A DNA stretch of 64,000 nt from Loki-b32 sp048882645 (GCA_048882645.1 JBHLRJ010000003.1:1-64000), one strand, 5' to 3'. Counted from the stretch's first letter, positions 18,116-26,732 are shown. Notes: a model not told the origin generated them from the sequence alone. Program-made: numbers and translations.

Positions 18116-19066
18116 ATGAAGTCCGCTGAATCGGAGTATGACAAAGAACAACAAGAGTCGCATCTCTTAATTTACATACTCTTCATAATCATGATCACAG
18201 CAGTTTTAATTTCTCTTCGGATTATCTTTATTTACATGCAAGGAAAACCATCTACATCCTTTTTTTTTGATTTATTAATACATAACAGAGATTTAAACTT
18301 TAAAACCAATTACGAATTAATGCAAAACGGAATTATCCACTACTATGACGAACAAGCTCTAATAGATGAAAGAGCAATTTACATCTACTTTTGGTATTTT
18401 ATCTTTTACCCTTTCTACCTTATGCCTCTCAATATATCACTTTATATTTGGGATCTTTTTAGAATCATTTCTACAATATACATCGCTATTAAAATAAGTA
18501 AAATAATTAAATTAAAAAGAGATTTGCTTTTTTACTTCTTGCTTTCCGGTATTGGATACATCGCAGACATGTATTTAAATAATACAAATTGGATAATTCA
18601 ATTTTTCATATATGAGTCCTATATTCAACTAGATAGGAATAAGAAAATCTTGTCTGGGATTTTTTTTGCTTTATCGATGTTTAAAATAACCCTAGCTATT
18701 TTTCCACTTTTACTTCTTATTATAAAAAGAATAAAAATAAAGGATTTTCTCTATTACCTTATCCCCTTTGCCTTAATCTGCATTCCTTATCTAATTTTTC
18801 CCAATTACCTTTTAAAGATGATTTCTAATTGGTTTCATAGTGTAGATTACGTTTCGGGTTTCTCTCTTGTAAATTTCTTTTTTGCACTCTGGCGTATTAT
18901 TCAACCAGCTCATTTGATGTTTATAAGCATTATCTTAGTAGTTATTTTTCTAAATATAAAAAAGGAAGGTGTAAAACAAAAAATTGGTTCATGGATCTAT
19001 TTATTTGTTTTTGTGTTGTGGGGCCTTATTTGGCTAATCCTTCTAGAATTAGCAATCTTCTTATAA
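18116..19066 (+). CDS. Polytopic membrane protein, GT87/DUF2029-like glycosyltransferase candidate
   Basis: A 316-residue protein with around eight predicted membrane helices. After the first helix, an external loop of about 70 residues (GKPSTSFFFDLLIHNRDLNF and following) precedes a helix with YFIFYPFYLMPLNISLYIWDL. The layout, with conserved polar residues in the first loop and a repeated hydrophobic pattern, resembles DUF2029/GT87 polyprenyl-phosphate-sugar-dependent mannosyltransferases. That family is usually longer (about 380-450 residues). The match is by overall look and not by a decisive motif. Probably co-transcribed with the upstream small membrane gene. Confidence 0.5.
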   Translation: MKSAESEYDKEQQESHLLIYILFIIMITAVLISLRIIFIYMQGKPSTSFFFDLLIHNRDLNFKTNYELMQNGIIHYYDEQALIDERAIYIYFWYFIFYPFYLMPLNISLYIWDLFRIISTIYIAIKISKIIKLKRDLLFYFLLSGIGYIADMYLNNTNWIIQFFIYESYIQLDRNKKILSGIFFALSMFKITLAIFPLLLLIIKRIKIKDFLYYLIPFALICIPYLIFPNYLLKMISNWFHSVDYVSGFSLVNFFFALWRIIQPAHLMFISIILVVIFLNIKKEGVKQKIGSWIYLFVFVLWGLIWLILLELAIFL

Positions 19067-19075
19067 ACAGAGCAC

Positions 19076-19483
19076 TTAAGTATTGTCTTTATGAATAATG
19101 ATTACAGCAAAGGAGATATAAATAAAAACCATAGTTGAAAAACTGAATGCTGGAACAAAACAAGCAAATCTTAATAACCGGATTAAAAAAATAAGACTCC
19201 CCAAGATTCCAAAAACAAATTTCGATATTAGTACTGCTTTATATCTTCTACTAAATTCTTTAATCCTTAAAGTGAGTATTCCTGAAAAAAACATAAGCAT
19301 GAGCCTAATGATTTCTAACATAGGTAAACATATACCTAATAATATATATACCCATTCACTTAAAAAGAGTGATTCATTTATCCCTAAAATAAGTATTAAA
19401 TTAACCATGAACAAGATAAGCGATATAAATACATTAAACACAACAAATTGAGTTAATAATTTATATCCTTCTTTGTAATTCAT
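19076..19483 (-). CDS. Four-helix membrane protein, unknown
   Basis: This 135-residue protein is almost entirely hydrophobic, with four predicted helices separated by short loops. The second loop is basic (LRIKEFSRRYKA). It converges with the preceding polytopic gene, only 9 bases apart. No family recognised. Confidence 0.6.
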   Translation of the reverse strand: MNYKEGYKLLTQFVVFNVFISLILFMVNLILILGINESLFLSEWVYILLGICLPMLEIIRLMLMFFSGILTLRIKEFSRRYKAVLISKFVFGILGSLIFLIRLLRFACFVPAFSFSTMVFIYISFAVIIIHKDNT

Positions 19484-19615
19484 GAATCTTTCTAACCTTT
19501 AATAAACATAATAGTACTTAAACATGTAAGGAGTAAATATTTTTATATTTACCATTCTTAATAAGATTATTTTACATAAAAATGAAATTCAAAAACACAA
19601 AATTCGTGAAGTTAT

Positions 19616-20278
19616 ATGTCAGAAAATGAAGTAATTTGTCCCAAATGCGGTAAAGTAAATAGAAAAGACAGTAAATATTGTATCCAATGTGGCAACTCCC
19701 TAGAAGAAATTGAGAAGGTTTCATTTGAGGAAAAATATCGTCTCGATAAACCTGTTAGCTCCATCAGCTCCACTACACCCCCAAAAATTAGAAAGAAAAT
19801 TAAACCACTTTACAAAGTTTTGATATTCTTTGCCGTAGCTACTATTGTTAATTTCATATTCGCGGCAATAATAATGGGTGCATTTCAACTTCCAGGAAAT
19901 GCTTATTTAAGCCTATTCTTTGGATTATATATTTTATCAATTATCCTCACTGCAATATTTTGGGGAGCGGGGACTTATACTCATGTCCATGGAGGTGGTG
20001 GTGAAGCAGTTGGAATAATTATAGGTGGCATCGTGGTGGCTATTATTGCAATTCCCGCTTATATTTTCACCATTTTCCAAGCAATTCTTGGAACCATTTT
20101 TGCAAGTATAGGTGAAGTAATTAACAATGCAATTAATAATGCAATCAGCAGTTTTTTTTCAGAATTATTTTCTGGTATTGAAATTCCTGGATTTGAGCCG
20201 TTTTTGTTCGTTGGTTTATTCTTGGTTCTTTCGTTTTTTATTATCTATAGATATCATTTAAAGGTAAAAAATAAATAA
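19616..20278 (+). CDS. Zinc-ribbon membrane protein
   Basis: The 220-residue chain starts with a zinc ribbon CPKCGKVN...YCIQCGNSL in residues 8-30 and a polar linker. Three or four hydrophobic segments follow (about 67-90, 97-115, 130-155, 195-215). The loop THVHGGGGEAVG between helices is Gly/His rich. N-terminal zinc ribbon plus membrane anchor is a common archaeal architecture for envelope or regulatory proteins. The function is unknown. Confidence 0.7.
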   Translation: MSENEVICPKCGKVNRKDSKYCIQCGNSLEEIEKVSFEEKYRLDKPVSSISSTTPPKIRKKIKPLYKVLIFFAVATIVNFIFAAIIMGAFQLPGNAYLSLFFGLYILSIILTAIFWGAGTYTHVHGGGGEAVGIIIGGIVVAIIAIPAYIFTIFQAILGTIFASIGEVINNAINNAISSFFSELFSGIEIPGFEPFLFVGLFLVLSFFIIYRYHLKVKNK

Positions 20279-20373
20279 TCTTTAAAATCAATACTCTTTT
20301 TATTTCTTACTTTTTAGTATTTATAATTATTATATTAATAGGACGAACCGAACACTCTCTAGAGAATCATATC

Positions 20374-21063
20374 ATGGTAGAACTGAAAGAAAGACAAGTT
20401 GATCGAATTAATTATGATAGACCAACCCTTCAACTTGATGGAAAAAATTATAGATTTTCTACTATCCAACTCCTCAATTTAATTATATGTGGACCGATAT
20501 TAACTATTTTAATTTATTACTTCCTGAAACTTCGAATTAATTATTGGGTATATGAAATCACTGCTAGGCAGGTTGGTTTCATTTTAAATTTCATATTTAA
20601 TATTAATTCAACGGTGATTATCGATCCATCCCATCGTATTTACCCTATTATCTATATGCCTGACCATCCTCTTAATGAAAACTATGCCATAACTACAAAT
20701 TGCTTTGCCGCTCATATTTTTAGTATTTTAATAGGAATTATTTTGTTTATACCTAACTCAAAAGATAACTTAAACAAAAAGGATTTTATTGTCAGAAAAA
20801 TTGAAATATTAACAATTGCTGTCTTTAGTATTCATATTCTAAATATTTTAAGAATTGCTTTTCTATTATTTTTTAATTTTAATGGGGTCTCATTCGAATT
20901 TATTCATAGTTCTTTATTCTTTTTATCTGCGATAATTGGATCTTGGTTGTTTTTTATCTTAATTAAAAAATGGTTACCAGAGTTATTTATATCCATTTAT
21001 TACGCATACTTTTTATTATCTCAAAAGAAAAGAACAAAAAATGTCAGAGTTCAATCCAGTTAA
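20374..21063 (+). CDS. Exosortase/archaeosortase-like membrane transpeptidase
   Basis: A 229-residue polytopic protein that keeps the three signature residues of the exosortase/archaeosortase superfamily in the expected order: Cys110 in AITTNCFAA, Arg160 in ILNILRIAF (the family's NxxRI), and His178 in EFIHSSLFF. These enzymes cut C-terminal sorting signals and attach surface proteins to lipid or polysaccharide. It is short for the family (often about 280 residues), and Cys is followed by FAA and not TG, so it is a divergent member. No substrate with an obvious PGF-type tail is visible nearby. The geranylgeranyl-reductase-family gene starts 60 bases later on the same strand. Confidence 0.65.
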   Translation: MVELKERQVDRINYDRPTLQLDGKNYRFSTIQLLNLIICGPILTILIYYFLKLRINYWVYEITARQVGFILNFIFNINSTVIIDPSHRIYPIIYMPDHPLNENYAITTNCFAAHIFSILIGIILFIPNSKDNLNKKDFIVRKIEILTIAVFSIHILNILRIAFLLFFNFNGVSFEFIHSSLFFLSAIIGSWLFFILIKKWLPELFISIYYAYFLLSQKKRTKNVRVQSS

Positions 21064-21122
21064 CAACCAGATACATTATTTATTTATACGAATGCATGGT
21101 TATTTACTTAAAGGTTTTAATC

Positions 21123-22292
21123 ATGTATGATGTTGTAATCTCAGGAGCGGGACCGGCTGGTTCGCAGTGCGCTGAAGTTTTAGCTAAAGCGGGATATAAA
21201 GTTGCTTTAATAGAAAAGAATACAGATTGGCGGAAACCGTGTGGGGGTGCAGTCCATTCTAGCGTTGTGGATCTGTACCCAACTCTGAAAAAGTTAAACA
21301 AACCAAAAATATCTGATGTTGTTATGCATTCAGCTGACTATCATAAATTAGAATTCAAGGGGAGTAGTAAAGAATATTCGATCATTATGGACAGACTGGA
21401 ACTCGATAATTTAATGAGAACTGCAGCAGTCGAAGCCGGAGCAGAACTATTTGATAGAAATACATCCTTTGATTTTATTAGGAAAGATCAGAAAAGAATT
21501 GGTATTAAAACAAAAACTCCTAATTATCACCTAGAATATCATGCTAAGATAATTATAGTCGCCGATGGAATGAGTTCTAAATTAGCTCTGAAATCAGGTA
21601 TTAGATCTAAGTGGAAAAATTCTGAAATAGCTGTCGGAAAATGCGCTATTATGGAAGGTGATAACCATTTAGATGAGGAAACCGTTTACGTATACTTTAA
21701 ACCATATCAAGGATATGGATGGATTTTTCCCCTAAGTAGAAAACAGTTTAATATTGGAATTTTTACTTTTGGGAAAGACAACCTCAACCATAACCTTCAT
21801 CACATATATAATGAATTCCTTGATAATCCAAATGTAAAAAAATACATTCCCGGTGTAAATTATAAGATTGTTTGGTCAGGAGCGTATTCTTTTCCTGCAG
21901 AAGGAGTAATAGAGAAAGGTTTATATGATGATAACTTAATGCTTATAGGAGATGCGGGAGGGTTTGTCTCCCCCATAAGTGGCGAAGGGATTCAAACAGC
22001 TGTAATCTCCGGTAAAGTTGCTGCGGAAACAGCTATAAAAGCTTTACAAAATGAGGATTATACTAAAAATTCTTTAAAAAAATATAAGTCTAACCTTGAA
22101 ATTAAAGATATTATAAGAAATTTTAAACTTAAACGTTCTATGATCAACTACTTCTATGAAAATGAAGGGAAAAATCTCAATAACATGCTTAAATTGGCTC
22201 AAGAAGACCCAAAATTTAGAACACAAATAGTAAACTTGTTTGCTTTCGGAGAAATTCCCTCAAAAGATTTACTTGCAAGAATAAATGATTAA
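21123..22292 (+). CDS. Geranylgeranyl reductase-family FAD-dependent oxidoreductase
   Basis: About 389 residues from ATG at 21123. GAGPAGS (8-14) is the FAD GxGxxG motif. RKPCGGAVHSSV is the family's cofactor loop, and LMLIGDAGGFVSPISGEGIQTAV is the second FAD motif with the characteristic G-GI tail. In archaea this family saturates the isoprenoid chains of membrane lipids. Related members act on other prenyl groups, so lipid saturation is likely but not certain. A longer frame is open upstream (to 20970), but it overlaps the previous gene. A purine-rich AAAGG precedes 21123. The following flavodoxin/ferredoxin protein could supply electrons (inference). Confidence 0.92.
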   Translation: MYDVVISGAGPAGSQCAEVLAKAGYKVALIEKNTDWRKPCGGAVHSSVVDLYPTLKKLNKPKISDVVMHSADYHKLEFKGSSKEYSIIMDRLELDNLMRTAAVEAGAELFDRNTSFDFIRKDQKRIGIKTKTPNYHLEYHAKIIIVADGMSSKLALKSGIRSKWKNSEIAVGKCAIMEGDNHLDEETVYVYFKPYQGYGWIFPLSRKQFNIGIFTFGKDNLNHNLHHIYNEFLDNPNVKKYIPGVNYKIVWSGAYSFPAEGVIEKGLYDDNLMLIGDAGGFVSPISGEGIQTAVISGKVAAETAIKALQNEDYTKNSLKKYKSNLEIKDIIRNFKLKRSMINYFYENEGKNLNNMLKLAQEDPKFRTQIVNLFAFGEIPSKDLLARIND

Positions 22293-22335
22293 TTGACAAA
22301 ATATAGATTAAATTATTGGTTGAAAAGTGATAAAT

Positions 22336-23196
22336 ATGAATGGTTTAATAATCTTGTTTTCCCAAACAGGTGGAACAGAAAAAATTGCGTTAAAAATCCG
22401 AGAAGGTATCATAAATAGTGGAAATAAATGTGAAATCATTAAAATAAAGAGAGCCAAACTAGCGAATTTATCCCATTACGATTTAATTGGTATTGGCACC
22501 CCGACTTTCTATTATAGGGAACCAATAAATGTCCGAAATTTCATTCAGAATGTGGCAAAGTCGGATGGAAAACATGTTTACTTATTTTGTACACATGGAA
22601 GTGTAATTGGGAATACATTTTACTATATGGAAGAAGAATTAAAAAAGAAGGGATATACAATAATAGGGACTTTTGACTCTTATTCTGCATCTTCTTTACA
22701 ATTCTATCCTGAAATCATGCATACTATTAATCACCCTGATGAAATAGAGCTTGAAGAAGCATATTCTTTTGGAAAAAGTATATGTGATACTAGTTTGAGA
22801 ATAAAAAATGGAGAAACAAGCCTAATTCCAAAATTTGAACTGATTGATGATACTTGGTGGGCCCAAGATTCCAAAAAATTAACTCCTGAACTTCTGAGGA
22901 ATATCTTTCCTAAATTTAAAATTAATGCTGAGCTATGTACTAAATGCCTTGCATGTCAAGATGAATGCCCTACTGATGCCATCGATATTGAAGCACACCC
23001 TCCTGAAATTCAAAAAGAATCTTGCATATTTTGTGGATACTGTGAAAAGTTATGCCCAGAAGGAGCAATTGAAACAGATTGGAAATTCATGAGAATTGCA
23101 TCTAAAGGAAATTTAGAAAAATATGTTCAAGAGCTTAAAAAAGCAGAAGAAGAGGGAAAATTCCGACCTTATATTGATTACGAAAAAATAACTTAA
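22336..23196 (+). CDS. EFR1-type flavodoxin plus 2[4Fe-4S] ferredoxin fusion
   Basis: About 286 residues. The N-terminal flavodoxin-like domain starts GLIILFSQTGGTEKIA (FMN phosphate loop) and contains IGIGTPTFYYREP and YLFCTHGSV. The C-terminal domain has two 4Fe-4S motifs, CTKCLACQDECPTDAID and CIFCGYCEKLCPEGAIE. The family moves electrons between FMN and iron-sulfur clusters. ATG at 22336 is preferred to GTG at 22327. It follows the reductase gene by about 43 bases, consistent with a redox operon. Confidence 0.9.
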   Translation: MNGLIILFSQTGGTEKIALKIREGIINSGNKCEIIKIKRAKLANLSHYDLIGIGTPTFYYREPINVRNFIQNVAKSDGKHVYLFCTHGSVIGNTFYYMEEELKKKGYTIIGTFDSYSASSLQFYPEIMHTINHPDEIELEEAYSFGKSICDTSLRIKNGETSLIPKFELIDDTWWAQDSKKLTPELLRNIFPKFKINAELCTKCLACQDECPTDAIDIEAHPPEIQKESCIFCGYCEKLCPEGAIETDWKFMRIASKGNLEKYVQELKKAEEEGKFRPYIDYEKIT

Positions 23197-23263
23197 ATAC
23201 TAAAAATTATTAAAGGTGCTGGAAATATGTTGTCTTTATAACATTACTTTATAATACTTCAGT

Positions 23264-23464
23264 ATGACTGAGCTCCTTTCTAAATTAAAAAGACGAAAAT
23301 TTACCAAAGAACAAAAATCCTTCGCAGAAAGATATAAACAGTGTAATCGCTGTGATCTGAAATTAAACATTTATAATGATGAAGAAATTGTGTGTGCTAT
23401 ATGTGGAGAGACTTTTTGCATGACTTGTATAAATAGACATCAACGATTTTGCTTTCAATACTAA
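23264..23464 (+). CDS. Small zinc-finger protein
   Basis: This 66-residue chain has a basic helical N-terminus (LSKLKRRKFTKEQKSFAERYK), then CNRC, CAIC, CMTC and RHQRFC. Eight potential Cys/His ligands suggest a two-zinc fold reminiscent of AN1 or B-box fingers, though the spacing does not exactly match either. Likely a protein-binding adaptor. It stands apart, 67 bases after the redox gene, with the same orientation. Confidence 0.65.
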   Translation: MTELLSKLKRRKFTKEQKSFAERYKQCNRCDLKLNIYNDEEIVCAICGETFCMTCINRHQRFCFQY

Positions 23465-23469
23465 TAAGC

Positions 23470-24042
23470 TTACTCTATTAAACTCTTCAGATCTTGAATC
23501 AAATCCTTAACTTCTACCTTATCTAAATTCAATTTCACCTTACCTCCTCCAGGGTGCTCTACAGCCAGAAAGAAGTTATCATTGTTTTTATTAACTGACC
23601 ATCTTTTATCATCAGGCATTTTCATTGAAGAGTTAAGCCAATCTGTAGGCTTGAACTCAGCTATCTGGAGTAGAACGCCAAAAGCGTCTTTTGGATGGAT
23701 AAAAAGTTCTTTCCACAACTCACTTCTCCTGTAGCCAAAATAAGGTATATTGTTTTTTTCCAAAACCTCTATTGTCATTTCAATATCTGGAGTTTGTAAT
23801 ACTAAGTGGTGAATACCTCCCTCCTTATTTTTAAAGAAATTTTCTAAGAAACTTCCTTCTCCAGTTGACTTTAGTAGTTCAAATCTTGAAAGATCTCCTA
23901 ATGTGAATGTTTCCCAATAATACTTTAAGCTATTATCAGTTCCACTGAATTGAGAAACGGCACCGAGAATTTTTGTATAGAAATCAAGAGCACCCTCATA
24001 ATCTTTTACTGCTAAAGAAACATGATCAATTCGCAAAATCAT
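23470..24042 (-). CDS. VOC-family protein (glyoxalase/methylmalonyl-CoA epimerase-like)
   Basis: A 190-residue protein with the vicinal-oxygen-chelate fold. RIDHVSLAVKDYEGALDFYTKI (the first metal His in IDHVSLAV), GIHHLVLQTPDIEMTIEVL (second His) and FIHPKDAFGVLLQIAEF (late HP...G...E motif) resemble methylmalonyl-CoA epimerase. The reaction cannot be fixed from sequence. It is convergent with the zinc-finger gene. Confidence 0.85.
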   Translation of the reverse strand: MILRIDHVSLAVKDYEGALDFYTKILGAVSQFSGTDNSLKYYWETFTLGDLSRFELLKSTGEGSFLENFFKNKEGGIHHLVLQTPDIEMTIEVLEKNNIPYFGYRRSELWKELFIHPKDAFGVLLQIAEFKPTDWLNSSMKMPDDKRWSVNKNNDNFFLAVEHPGGGKVKLNLDKVEVKDLIQDLKSLIE

Positions 24043-24270
24043 ACTAGTTTGTTTTATCCAAATTTTATATTCTTTACCCTTAAAACTAGTCTTTTATAAA
24101 ATTGTAAAATTTATGGAGAAGATTTACTATGCAAAATTCAGAAAACGTAGAGGATATCATCAGAACAACAGTCTAAGATTGAGAATTTAACTCAACTCAA
24201 AACACGTCAATGAAATGAGTTATCTACTATAAGCTTAACATTTAATAAAATTTCATATTTATTTTTCATA

Positions 24271-24444
24271 ATGGATTTGTGCATTTTTTGTAATTCATTA
24301 ACTTCTTTTAAGTTTGAAGGTAATGGTACGTTCAACGGAAAACCTGTTTGCCCAAAATGTCAAACTGAAAGATTCAATACAAATTTTAATACGGGTTGTG
24401 CCTCAGATGATGAGTGCTCAATAAAAATAAAAAGAGATGATTAG
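24271..24444 (+). CDS. Short zinc-ribbon protein (57 residues)
   Basis: ATG at 24271 opens a 57-residue frame beginning MDLCIFCNSLTSF with a CxxC pair. A second pair, CPKCQTERF, follows about 20 residues later, then GCASDDECS. The Cys spacing fits a zinc ribbon or rubredoxin-like knuckle. The stop (TAG) ends one base before the ATG at 24446 of the DUF362 gene, indicating translational coupling. No family recognised. The rest of the gap (24043-24270) shows only a short peptide start at 24129 that stops after 15 codons. Confidence 0.6.
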   Translation: MDLCIFCNSLTSFKFEGNGTFNGKPVCPKCQTERFNTNFNTGCASDDECSIKIKRDD

Positions 24445-24445
24445 T

Positions 24446-25324
24446 ATGACTAAAGTAGCTGTTATATCTACAAAAGATCGTGTGTATGGTGTAAATAAAT
24501 CCCTTGAATTGTTAGGAATCAATCCTGTTAAAGATAAAAACGTAATTTTCAAACCAAATTTCAATACTGCTGATCCTCCTCCTGCGTCAAGCTCAATAGA
24601 GACTGTTAAGCAATTTATCATTAAACTTAAGGAAATGGGAGCTAAATCTATTACAGTAGCAGAAAGAAGTGGTCCCGCAAATACTAAAAAAGTCTTTGAG
24701 GATAAAGGTTTATATGAATTAGCTAAAGAATTAGATTTTAAAATTGTGGATTTAACTCAAGTACCTGATGAGGAATATATCCTTAAAACCACTCAAGATT
24801 GCCATTGGAAAAAAGGATTCCTTTTTGCTAAAATCTATGATGAGGCGGAATGCATTGTAGAGACGTGTTGTTTAAAAACTCATATGTATGGAGGCCACTT
24901 TACTTTATCTCTTAAAAACGCAGTAGGATTGGTTTCCAAAAAGTATATGGGAGAATTACATGGTTCGAAAGATCAAAGAAAAATGATAGCTGAAATAAAT
25001 GCTGTATATAAACCTGATTTAATCATTATAGATGGTATCATCTCTTTTATTGATCGTGGACCGATGGAAGGAACCCGAAAGAATGCTAATGTCTTTATTG
25101 CAGGAACAGATAAAATAGCTATTGATGCTGTAGGTGTAGCTCTTTTACGAATTCTTGGAACAACTCCAGAAGTAACCAAGGGACCGATTTTTGAACAAGC
25201 TCAAATTAAAAGAGCCGTAGAACTCGGTATAGGAATATCTTCACCAGAGCAAATCGAGTTTATAACTGATTCTGAAGAATCTGAAAGGTTAGTTGCCCAA
25301 ATTAAAGAAAAATTAGCAGAATAA
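24446..25324 (+). CDS. DUF362-domain protein
   Basis: About 292 residues. VIFKPNFNTADPPPASSSIETV, SITVAERSG, TCCLKTHMYGGHFTLSLKN and IDGIISFIDRGPMEGT are the hallmark blocks of DUF362. The family is widespread in archaea and anaerobes; its role is unproven, and many members carry an added ferredoxin domain that this one lacks. ATG at 24446 is chosen because the stop of the zinc-ribbon gene lies just before it. An in-frame ATG at 24437 would overlap that gene by 8 bases. Confidence 0.88.
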   Translation: MTKVAVISTKDRVYGVNKSLELLGINPVKDKNVIFKPNFNTADPPPASSSIETVKQFIIKLKEMGAKSITVAERSGPANTKKVFEDKGLYELAKELDFKIVDLTQVPDEEYILKTTQDCHWKKGFLFAKIYDEAECIVETCCLKTHMYGGHFTLSLKNAVGLVSKKYMGELHGSKDQRKMIAEINAVYKPDLIIIDGIISFIDRGPMEGTRKNANVFIAGTDKIAIDAVGVALLRILGTTPEVTKGPIFEQAQIKRAVELGIGISSPEQIEFITDSEESERLVAQIKEKLAE

Positions 25325-25345
25325 ACGTTGTATAGTTCTTGATTT

Positions 25346-26140
25346 TTAATTTTGAAGTTGTTTAATATGTTTTTCAATATTTTTTATAGTTGAAGGAGGA
25401 AGTTCACTTAGCGATTTTCCTTGAAACCTATTAAAACAACTACAACAAAATCTTAATTCATTTACTCTAAATTTACCTAAGGTATGTCTTCTTCCAGGTT
25501 CTTCTAACCATGCTCCGCAGTTAACACATTTCTTAAAAAGATTAATTCTTCTATTAAGTTGAATTCTTGTTGATAAACCCAAATCCCTTCTTACGTTATT
25601 TATATTACATCTGATTCTTTGCATATCAGTTTGAAAAAGAGAACAGAGAACCATATCAAACAATTCATTAACATTTCTTCCCGTTTTATGAGATACTTCA
25701 ATGAATCCATCCAAATTGAAGTCTCTTGATAGTTGAAGCCCTTCTGAATAAGAGACATCTCTACAGGTTTCCAAATCTGAGTTGGTTCCCGCTAAGATTA
25801 TAGGTATATTTCCTGCATTTTCTCTAACAACCTGTAACCACTTGGGGAAATTTTCCAGTGTAAACTTATTTGTAATATCATAGAGAAAAATTGCACTATC
25901 GGTGCCCCTACAGTATTGAGAAAGTAAGAACCTAAATCGTTCTTCGCCCCCAAAATCCCAAATTTGTATTTTTGCCTTTTTTCCTTCAAAACTAACAGTC
26001 TTGGAGTAAAAATCAACTCCGATAGTTAATCCTAATCCTTCTGTATAAAATCCTGTTATATATCGGATTGTTAAGGAGGCTTTTGGGACAGAAGAATCCC
26101 CTAACAACATAACCTTAAAAGTATAATCATAATCTGTCAT
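25346..26140 (-). CDS. Rab-like GTPase with degenerate P-loop and C-terminal Cys cluster
   Basis: A 264-residue protein. Most Rab features are clear: TIGVDFYSKTV (switch I), IWDFGGEERFRFLLSQYCRGT (G3 and switch II), and GTNSDLE in place of NKxD. The P-loop reads GDSSVPKAS (14-22), where the family has GDSxVGKTS, so both the critical Gly and the Thr are lost. The C-terminal 90 residues have CVNC, a His (RRHTLG) and CCSC, a zinc-like module akin to those at 10690 and 16681 but with different spacing. It is probably a nucleotide-independent or weakly binding adaptor. It is convergent with the DUF362 gene. Confidence 0.8.
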   Translation of the reverse strand: MTDYDYTFKVMLLGDSSVPKASLTIRYITGFYTEGLGLTIGVDFYSKTVSFEGKKAKIQIWDFGGEERFRFLLSQYCRGTDSAIFLYDITNKFTLENFPKWLQVVRENAGNIPIILAGTNSDLETCRDVSYSEGLQLSRDFNLDGFIEVSHKTGRNVNELFDMVLCSLFQTDMQRIRCNINNVRRDLGLSTRIQLNRRINLFKKCVNCGAWLEEPGRRHTLGKFRVNELRFCCSCFNRFQGKSLSELPPSTIKNIEKHIKQLQN

Positions 26141-26466
26141 TTTAAATGAACTATTACCATAGAATTATTCTTAAAATTAATTGATACCGATCAATGACCT
26201 TAACCCAACTAGTTGTGATGTATGAAAAAACTCTCCTTAAAATGTATGAAAAGGTCGCGATATTTGTAATTTAATATAGAAGTATTTAAACACCATGATT
26301 CCTTATGAAATCAGGTTAAAATTAAATAATAATGAGTTAAATTTATGTGTTAAAAAATATAAGAATTAAGCCCTCCTAGTAGTGAAAGCTACTAGGAGGT
26401 AATTCCGCCCAAGTCTTCAATATGGAAATAAAAAAGAATAAGTATGATATAATAAAATATTAAAAC
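26141..26466. other. Intergenic region holding one strong hairpin
   Basis: About 325 bases between the 28-residue peptide gene and the GTPase-like gene downstream on the minus strand. Apart from the hairpin at 26372-26399 no gene or repeat is supported. Confidence 0.6.
26372..26399 (-). terminator. Perfect 11-bp stem hairpin, likely terminator or transposon-end remnant
   Basis: CCTCCTAGTAG, six-base loop TGAAAG, CTACTAGGAGG. The stem can extend by AATTA/TAATT after a three-base bulge. On the minus strand it lies about 70 bases after the stop of the peptide gene and is followed by a T-rich run, so it may end that transcript. Its AGCCCTCC...GGAGG form also recalls the right-end hairpins of IS200/IS605 elements, but no transposase or TnpB is nearby. 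Confidence 0.55.
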
Positions 26467-26553
26467 TTATTTGACAATAAACACTGGATTGAATCCTGCG
26501 TGTTTACCAATATCATGTCTTATTTTTATTTCTTTCTTGGCTGCTTTTTTCAT
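26467..26553 (-). CDS. 28-residue peptide, copy 1 of a paralogous pair
   Basis: The ATG at 26553 opens 28 codons ending TAA. The peptide begins MKKAA, then KKEIKIR, a variable DIGKHA stretch and the tail GFNPVFIVK. A second copy at 29160-29246 agrees at 20 of 28 positions. In the nine-residue tail the two genes differ by three synonymous changes and no amino-acid change, which is strong evidence that this frame is translated. Upstream lie a GAGTG ribosome-site-like stretch and a promoter block shared with copy 2. The N-terminus is very basic and the end hydrophobic. No homologue recognised. Confidence 0.8.
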   Translation of the reverse strand: MKKAAKKEIKIRHDIGKHAGFNPVFIVK

Positions 26554-26607
26554 TTTTTTCACTCTTTTTTAGTTTTTTTTTTTCTAATTATTATACTGAT
26601 TATATTG

Positions 26608-26666
26608 CATATATAGTTTTTATTACAAAACTTTCTGTGAAGTTCGAATTAAATAAAAAGTTATAA
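26608..26666 (-). promoter_or_regulatory. Promoter/operator block of peptide copy 1
   Basis: These 59 bases match 29297-29355 at about 52 positions with no gap. In the direction of transcription there is an inverted repeat AACTT-CACAGA-AAGTT, then an A+T-rich ACTATATATG that fits an archaeal TATA box. The block ends 55 bases before the start codon, which predicts a 5' leader of about 30 bases. The inverted repeat just before the TATA box is placed like an activator or repressor site. Confidence 0.6.
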
Positions 26667-26732
26667 AAGAAATTTGTAAAATTGCTCTTAAACGTTGAAG
26701 GATCCTATTAAAACAGTTTTAAACCTAGGTCT

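Noticed and set aside
20970..21122. N-terminal extension of the geranylgeranyl-reductase-family protein
   Set aside because: It overlaps the exosortase-like gene, and the family begins at the MYDVVISGAGPAG segment, so the start is placed at 21123.
26219..26275. 18-codon plus-strand frame beginning MYEKTLLKMYEKV
   Set aside because: Too short, no second copy and no ribosome site; it cannot be told from chance, unlike the 28-residue peptide pair.
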